A stretch of DNA of 64,000 nucleotides from an uncultured Agrobacterium sp. Lineage in GTDB: Bacteria > Pseudomonadota > Alphaproteobacteria > Rhizobiales > Rhizobiaceae. The notes beneath the pieces are model-generated. The model searched no databases, had not been told where the DNA came from, and saw only the letters and a program-made list of their open reading frames with translations. Positions 59,381-64,000 of this stretch are shown piece after piece. Both the position numbers and the translations under genes were made by a program. Location: positions 248,001-312,000 of the forward strand of contig CAJYTK010000013.1 of NCBI GenBank assembly GCA_913777615.1, written 5' to 3'. How positions within the stretch are numbered: the first letter of the stretch is position 1; each line of letters starts with the position of its first letter.

Positions 59381-60385
59381 TCAGTTATGATTGTGCTTCG
59401 CCTCGCCCGCATTGGCCGGGCCGACTGGAAGCTCGATTGTCACCTCTCCGGCCTTTTCGAAAGCAAGCGTGACCGGGACCTTGTCACCTTCTGCAAACGG
59501 CTTCGAGACGTTAAAGAACATGAAATGCAACCCTCCCGGCTTCAACTCCACGGTCTGACCTGCCGGAATAGCGATCCCATCATTCAGCTTGCGCATTTTC
59601 ATCACGTCATTGACCATTGCCATTTCGTGGATTTCAGCGCGGCCAGCCAAGGGCGATGAAACCGAAACGAGCTTGTCGTCTGAGGCGCCATTGTTCTTGA
59701 TGGTGACGAAGCCACCGCCGACCGGCTGACCCGGCAGCATTGCCTTGGTGGAGGCTGCCGACAGCTCGAGATCACCCGCCTTGATGACAGCGTCTGCCGC
59801 ACCGGTCGCTGCCATAGCGGCGGCGTGATCGTGGTGTGCATGAGACTCACCCTCCGCCTTCTGCTTTGCGGTGATGCGGATCACCGGGGCCGGGTTATCG
59901 AGCGAGTGTGGGTCTTGGCCTTTTACGGCAATCTGATCCCAGTTGGCTGTGCCCTTGTCGCCGCAAAGTTGCTTGACCTTGAAAGGCAGCGCCGTGCCCG
60001 GCTCAACATCCGCGATCTTGCCCTGAATGTTGAAGGTGTCATAGAATTCGTCCGGCAAGCTGCCGCCCTTCCAGCGAATTTCCACCGGACCACTTTTCAC
60101 ATCATTGCCGTGATTCTTGTAGGTCTTTTGGTAATCGCCCTTGATCACTTCCAGTTCCCAGCCCGCCTTGGGCTGCGGCTTGGCCGAAATAAAGCCTTCA
60201 GGCAGAACGATTTGAACTTCGGTGGTGGCAAGGCCGCCGGCGCAGCCATGTGGCACCTGAAGTGCTGCGACAATGGTGCTATCCTGTTCTGCGGTTCCAT
60301 TGACGAAGCTTGTATGGGCGAGAGCGGAAGTGGACGAGAGGGCCGCGGCAATAACGATATATGTGGCGCGTTTGAAGACTGTCAT
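59381..60385 (-). CDS. YcnI (DUF1775)-PCu(A)C copper-chaperone fusion
   Basis: A 334-residue secreted protein (signal peptide to about residue 23, mature protein starting HTSF, the YcnI Cu-binding His1). Residues about 24-170 are YcnI-like (VPHGCAGGLATTEVQIVLPEGF, GWELEVIKGDY, WKGGSLPDEFYDTF). A His-rich linker (HAHHDHAA) connects to a PCu(A)C domain (residues about 200-325) with the ligands in EIHEMAMVNDVMKMRKL and GGLHFMFF. Probably delivers Cu(I/II) to cuproenzymes such as cytochrome oxidase. Confidence 0.88.
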   Translation of the reverse strand: MTVFKRATYIVIAAALSSTSALAHTSFVNGTAEQDSTIVAALQVPHGCAGGLATTEVQIVLPEGFISAKPQPKAGWELEVIKGDYQKTYKNHGNDVKSGPVEIRWKGGSLPDEFYDTFNIQGKIADVEPGTALPFKVKQLCGDKGTANWDQIAVKGQDPHSLDNPAPVIRITAKQKAEGESHAHHDHAAAMAATGAADAVIKAGDLELSAASTKAMLPGQPVGGGFVTIKNNGASDDKLVSVSSPLAGRAEIHEMAMVNDVMKMRKLNDGIAIPAGQTVELKPGGLHFMFFNVSKPFAEGDKVPVTLAFEKAGEVTIELPVGPANAGEAKHNHN

Positions 60386-60463
60386 CTTTTGATCCTTAAG
60401 GCTGCTGCATTACAGGCAGTCAGTCAGAAAAGTGCCGCTACGCGGCTTTGGTGGTGAGCGGGA

Positions 60464-60877
60464 TCAAACAAAAGACGTTGGGGGATCGCGGGCGCGATTG
60501 GTCCGCGGCGCCGAGGGTTTTATGATGGTGTGGTACTGCCGAAGCGTATTTTCTATCGATGCCAGGTCAGTACCCATCCCTTGTTCCGCCACAGGTGTCG
60601 GCAGAAGAATCGAGGATGCGAGCAGGCATGCTTCGCAGAAAAGGATGGCATCACGGCTGTGCTTGCCATGCGGCAATTGAGTTTGAGCAAGATGCTCGGA
60701 GCAAATTTCGGCAAAGCTGCCGTCAGGGAGTCTGTACGCCTCATCGAAGGCAGCAACCGGGGCGGCAAGGATTGGTTTATGTCCAAAGCCAAGCGATAGC
60801 ATCAGCACGGCGCACAAGATGCGCGCTGTCCGCTCTATCCCGATTGAACCGTCTTTTCCGAAAATCACCATGACCAT
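60464..60877 (-). CDS. DUF2946-like predicted membrane/exported protein
   Basis: A 137-residue protein. N-terminal hydrophobic segment (ARILCAVLMLSLGFG), then EICSEHLAQTQLPH and a Cys pair in FCEACLLASSILLPTP, reminiscent of DUF2946 proteins associated with copper clusters. It is downstream of nothing on its strand, but precedes the YcnI-PCuAC gene in transcription direction by 78 nt, so co-transcription is likely. Exact start unsure. Confidence 0.6.
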   Translation of the reverse strand: MVMVIFGKDGSIGIERTARILCAVLMLSLGFGHKPILAAPVAAFDEAYRLPDGSFAEICSEHLAQTQLPHGKHSRDAILFCEACLLASSILLPTPVAEQGMGTDLASIENTLRQYHTIIKPSAPRTNRARDPPTSFV

Positions 60878-60990
60878 TTCGATAGCCCGGTTTCGTGGAA
60901 AAACAAAGTGCGACCGTTCGTATCAGGGAACGCCTGAACAGGCGTGACGTTGACCTTCAATCATCAACTGGTCAAGGAGGAGACGAAACA

Positions 60991-61176
60991 GTGCCCGCAA
61001 AGTCAAAAGCCCAACAGAAAGCTGCAGGGGCAGCGCTTGCTGCAAAGCGTGGCGACATGCCGAAATCGCGTTTACAAGGCGCTTCAAAAGACATGGCTAA
61101 GTCCATGACGCAGAAAGAACTTGAAGATATGGCATCTACAAAACGCAAGAAGCTTCCCGAGAAGAAAGATAGCTAG
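60991..61176 (+). CDS. DUF3008-family small basic protein
   Basis: A 61-residue protein. GTG 60991 is chosen because AAGGAGG lies about ten bases upstream and the product then begins PAKSKAQQKAAGAALAAKRGD, the canonical DUF3008 start. The rest (SKDMAKSMTQKELEDMASTKRKKLPEKK) is charged and helical. Function unknown; the family is widespread in proteobacteria. Confidence 0.82.
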   Translation: MPAKSKAQQKAAGAALAAKRGDMPKSRLQGASKDMAKSMTQKELEDMASTKRKKLPEKKDS

Positions 61177-61223
61177 AATTTGGCCGCGCGCCGCGCCAGT
61201 CCATTCCCTCTGCTTGCAACGAC

Positions 61224-61262
61224 ATGACGCAGGTTGAACAAAAAACTGTTCACTTGCGTCAT
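61224..61262 (+). terminator. Long imperfect inverted repeat upstream of the glycine riboswitch
   Basis: ATGACGCA...GAACA / TGTTC...TGCGTCAT, about 15 pairs with loop AAAAAC, 47 nt after the DUF3008 stop and followed by TTTGGTTCTT. Probably the terminator of that gene; an operator for the gcv promoter is possible. Confidence 0.5.
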
Positions 61263-61310
61263 TTGGTTCTTGCCAATCCGAAAGCTTCACAGATAATGAG
61301 CGTCCATACC

Positions 61311-61475
61311 GTTGGGAGAAACCGCTTCGATGCGGAGCCGAAGGAGCAACCGCCCCGGAAACTCTCAGGCAAAAGGACCAACGGTCGAACGGAACTCTGG
61401 AGAGAAGCCTCCTTGTAACTGAAGGGCAGGCTCGCCGAAGGGATAACAATCTCAGGCGACAAGGACAGAGGGGGC
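61311..61475 (+). ncRNA. Glycine riboswitch (tandem aptamers) upstream of gcvT
   Basis: The first aptamer core is clear (GGGAGAAAC, then GCCGAAGGAGCAACCGCC, ACTCTCAGGCAAAAGGACC, ACTCTGGAGAGA). A second aptamer follows (CTCGCCGAAGGGATAAC, TCTCAGGCGACAAGGACAGA). It lies 70 nt before the gcvT start, the usual position: glycine binding turns on the cleavage operon. Confidence 0.9.
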
Positions 61476-61544
61476 TCTTGAACCCGACGCTCGCAGAGTG
61501 TCACGAACATGAGCCCGCGCGAATGCGCTACCCTGGAGGCGTCC

Positions 61545-62684
61545 TTGGCCGATACAGCCGAGTTAAAAGTCACCCCGCTTCATTCCCTGCATCTGTCACT
61601 TGGCGCCCGCATGGTGCCTTTCGCGGGCTATGACATGCCCGTGCAATATCCTGCAGGCGTGTTGAAGGAGCATCTTCACACCCGCGCCTCGGCCGGTCTT
61701 TTCGATGTCTCCCATATGGGCCAGGTCATCGTGAAGGCGAAGTCCGGCAAGGTAGAAGACGCTGCACTCGCTTTGGAAAAGCTGGTGCCGGTCGATATTC
61801 TAAGCCTCAAGCCCGGTCGCCAGCGCTACGGCTTTTTCACCGATCAGAATGGCTGCATCCTTGACGACCTGATGATTACAAACCTCGGCGATCATCTTTT
61901 CGTCGTCGTCAATGCTGCCTGCAAAGATGCAGACCTTGCGCATATGAAGGCGCATCTCTCCGACAGTTGCGACGTGACACCGCTTGAGGACCGCGCCTTG
62001 ATCGCGCTGCAGGGGCCTCGTGCGGAAGCGGTTCTTGCCGAGCTTTGGGCTGGCGTTTCGGACATGAAATTCATGGACGTGCGCGAGATCCCTCTGCAAG
62101 ATGTGCCCTGCATCGTCTCGCGCTCCGGTTACTCAGGCGAGGACGGTTTTGAAATTTCAATTCCTGCCGACAAGGCCGAAGAGATCGCCAAGTCCCTGCT
62201 GGAGCATCCCGATTGCGAAGCCATCGGTCTTGGCGCACGCGACAGCCTGCGGCTGGAAGCCGGTCTCTGCCTCTATGGTAACGACATCGACACTACGACA
62301 TCTCCGATCGAAGCATCGCTGGAATGGGCGATCCAGAAAGCGCGCCGTACAGGCGGCGACCGCGAAGGCGGCTTTCCGGGTGCGGATCGTATTCTTGGCG
62401 AACTCGGTAACGGCACCAGCCGGCGCCGCGTCGGCCTGAAGCCCGAAGGTAAAGCGCCGGTGCGTGGACATTCCAAGCTTTTTGCCGATGCCGAAGGCAG
62501 AAACGAAATCGGCGAGGTTACCTCCGGCGGCTTCGGACCGACCGTGGAAGGTCCGGTTGCCATGGGCTATGTGCCCACCGACTACACAACACCCGGCACG
62601 GCGATCTTCGCCGAGGTTCGCGGCAAGTACCTGCCCGTTACTGTTGCCGCCCTGCCCTTCATCACGCCCACCTACAAGCGCTAA
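61545..62684 (+). CDS. gcvT: Glycine cleavage system T protein (aminomethyltransferase)
   Basis: A 379-residue protein. TTG 61545 is preferred: GGAGG sits five bases upstream and the product starts LADTAELKVTPLHSLHL, matching other GcvT proteins; the ATG at 61509 has no ribosome site. Motifs GYDMPVQYPAGVLKEH, FDVSHMGQ, SGYSGEDGFEIS and GLGARDSLRLEAGLCLYGND are typical for the folate-binding T protein, which transfers the methylene group to tetrahydrofolate. First gene of gcvTHP. Confidence 0.93.
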   Translation: MADTAELKVTPLHSLHLSLGARMVPFAGYDMPVQYPAGVLKEHLHTRASAGLFDVSHMGQVIVKAKSGKVEDAALALEKLVPVDILSLKPGRQRYGFFTDQNGCILDDLMITNLGDHLFVVVNAACKDADLAHMKAHLSDSCDVTPLEDRALIALQGPRAEAVLAELWAGVSDMKFMDVREIPLQDVPCIVSRSGYSGEDGFEISIPADKAEEIAKSLLEHPDCEAIGLGARDSLRLEAGLCLYGNDIDTTTSPIEASLEWAIQKARRTGGDREGGFPGADRILGELGNGTSRRRVGLKPEGKAPVRGHSKLFADAEGRNEIGEVTSGGFGPTVEGPVAMGYVPTDYTTPGTAIFAEVRGKYLPVTVAALPFITPTYKR

Positions 62685-62699
62685 TCTGCGGAGAAACCC

Positions 62700-63062
62700 A
62701 TGCTGAAATTTACCCAGGAACACGAGTGGCTGAAGATCGAAGGCGATGTCGCCACCGTCGGCATCACCACCCACGCCGCAGAACAACTCGGCGATCTGGT
62801 CTTCGTTGAATTGCCGGAAGTCGGCGCCACCTTTTCCAAGAATGGCGAAGCCGCCACCGTCGAAAGCGTCAAAGCTGCGTCGGATGTCTATTGTCCGTTG
62901 GATGGCGAGATCGTCGAGATCAATCAGGCCATCGTCGATGATCCGTCGCTGGTCAATTCCGACCCGCAGGGCGCCGGTTGGTTCTTCAAGCTGAAGCTTG
63001 CCAACACCGCCGACGCCGATGCGCTGCTGGATGAAGCCGCCTATAAGGAGCTGGTAGCGTAA
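62700..63062 (+). CDS. gcvH: Glycine cleavage system H protein (lipoyl carrier)
   Basis: A 120-residue protein. Lipoyl attachment Lys58 in [10 protein letters not shown]-terminal [20 protein letters not shown] and C-terminal [13 protein letters not shown] all match the family. It shuttles the aminomethyl group among P, T and L proteins. A GGAG stands eight bases before ATG 62700; the stop overlaps gcvP (TAATG). Confidence 0.97.
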   Translation: MLKFTQEHEWLKIEGDVATVGITTHAAEQLGDLVFVELPEVGATFSKNGEAATVESVKAASDVYCPLDGEIVEINQAIVDDPSLVNSDPQGAGWFFKLKLANTADADALLDEAAYKELVA

Positions 63063-64000
63063 TGGACACGCCCACCGAATTTCATTTCACCGACTACCAG
63101 CCCTATGACTTCGCCAATCGTCGTCATATCGGCCCGTCGCCGGCGGAAATGGAGGAGATGCTGAAGGTCATCGGCTATAAGAGCCTCGATGCCCTGATCG
63201 ATGCGACAGTACCCTCCTCAATCCGCCAGAAGGACCCGCTTGCCTGGGGTGCAGCACTGACCGAACGCGAGGCGCTCGACCGCCTTCGCGAGACGGCCAA
63301 CAAGAACAGGGTGCTGACATCACTGATCGGCCAGGGCTATTACGGCACCATCACGCCGCCGGTCATCCAGCGCAATATTCTGGAAAATCCGGCCTGGTAC
63401 ACCGCCTACACGCCCTACCAGCCGGAAATCTCGCAAGGCCGTCTTGAAGCGCTGCTGAACTTCCAGACGATGATCTGCGACCTGACCGGCCTCGATGTTG
63501 CCAATGCTTCGCTTCTCGATGAGGCGACCGCTGCTGCCGAAGCCATGTCCATGTGCCAGCGCGTGGCGAAGTCCAAGGCGAACGCCTTCTTCGTGGACGC
63601 AAACTGCCACCCGCAGACCATCGCGCTGATCGAGACACGCGCAGCACCGCTTGGCTGGAAAGTCGTCATCGGCAACCCTTTCACCGACCTCGATCCGGTC
63701 GATGTCTTCGGCGCGATCTTTCAATACCCGGGCACGCATGGCCATGTCAGCGATTTCTCCGGCCTCATTTCGCGTCTGCATCAGACCGGCGCGATCGCGG
63801 CAGTCGCTTGCGATCTCCTGGCACTGACGCTCCTCAAGTCTCCCGGTGAAATGGGTGCGGATATCGCTATCGGCTCCTCTCAGCGCTTCGGTGTTCCTGT
63901 TGGTTACGGCGGTCCGCACGCGGCCTTCATGTCGGTCAAGGATGCGCATAAGCGCTCTATGCCGGGTCGTCTCGTCGGCGTGTCTGTCGATGCACGTGGC
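63062..64000 (+). CDS. gcvP: Glycine dehydrogenase (P protein), N-terminal 313 residues, cut by window end
   Basis: Frame open to the window edge. N-terminal features of the PLP-dependent P protein: [81 protein letters not shown], and [19 protein letters not shown]. The PLP-binding Lys lies in the missing C-terminal part. It decarboxylates glycine and loads the H protein. ATG overlaps the gcvH stop by one base. Confidence 0.96.
   Translation, partial: MDTPTEFHFTDYQPYDFANRRHIGPSPAEMEEMLKVIGYKSLDALIDATVPSSIRQKDPLAWGAALTEREALDRLRETANKNRVLTSLIGQGYYGTITPPVIQRNILENPAWYTAYTPYQPEISQGRLEALLNFQTMICDLTGLDVANASLLDEATAAAEAMSMCQRVAKSKANAFFVDANCHPQTIALIETRAAPLGWKVVIGNPFTDLDPVDVFGAIFQYPGTHGHVSDFSGLISRLHQTGAIAAVACDLLALTLLKSPGEMGADIAIGSSQRFGVPVGYGGPHAAFMSVKDAHKRSMPGRLVGVSVDARG

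Noticed and set aside
1-64000. CRISPR array or insertion sequence
   Set aside because: No regularly spaced identical repeats with unique spacers and no IS transposase gene were seen.

Overview
The window looks like a chromosomal segment of an alphaproteobacterium of the Rhizobiaceae, most like Agrobacterium/Rhizobium. Reasons: the block rlpA - dac - tmk - holB - metG - tatD - MBL hydrolase, an ATP12-type F1-ATPase assembly chaperone, a glycine riboswitch ahead of gcvTHP, and frequent TTG/GTG starts. This is judged by recognition only; no database was searched.

Positions 1 to about 42550 are a temperate, probably short-tailed (podovirus-like) prophage whose left end lies outside the window. 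It sits against the 3' end of a tRNA-Ser(TGA) gene, with a P4-type tyrosine integrase beside it. From left to right: (1) a plus-strand run of DNA-modification and nuclease genes (cytosine methyltransferase, two PD-(D/E)XK/VRR-type nucleases, DUF1376 protein), leading into small and large terminase, P22-type portal, an acidic scaffold and a 62-aa CsrA-like protein; (2) a cargo ('moron')-rich stretch with a minus-strand lipoprotein, a small structural protein, an SGNH-hydrolase tail protein and an AT-richer PD-(D/E)XK-like gene; (3) a 15.4-kb single gene for a 5134-residue polyvalent PLxRFG protein. It strings together peptidoglycan hydrolases, a pyrophosphatase-like domain, a PBECR-type nuclease-like domain, an adenine methyltransferase, an SNF2-like helicase and a JAB-like domain, and two small genes appear to lie inside it in another frame; (4) a convergent minus-strand operon (39171 to 29270) for the N4-gp56-type major capsid protein, connectors, tail fibre, tail, S74-type and ejection proteins; (5) a plus-strand lysis cassette (C-terminally membrane-anchored GH24 endolysin, nested spanins, holin, 36-aa membrane peptide); (6) the integrase.

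The most unusual feature is a 12-base element, GCGCATGAG(T/C)GC, found 19-29 nt upstream of the first gene of five prophage transcription units on both strands. At each site the RNA can fold so that the Shine-Dalgarno sequence, and often the start codon, is in or enclosed by a hairpin. The same phage encodes a CsrA-like protein, which suggests, but does not prove, a phage-specific late leader under post-transcriptional control.

From 42639 to the end is host core genome: septal lytic transglycosylase RlpA, a divergent D-Ala-D-Ala carboxypeptidase, a tmk-holB-metG-tatD-MBL cluster, a CLC chloride channel, a zinc-independent MDR oxidoreductase, a Bcr/CflA-type exporter, a minus-strand crcB / rluC / HAD / ATP12 group, a copper-handling cluster (cupredoxin, YcnI-PCuAC fusion, DUF2946-like) and the riboswitch-controlled glycine-cleavage operon gcvT-gcvH-gcvP, the last cut by the window edge.
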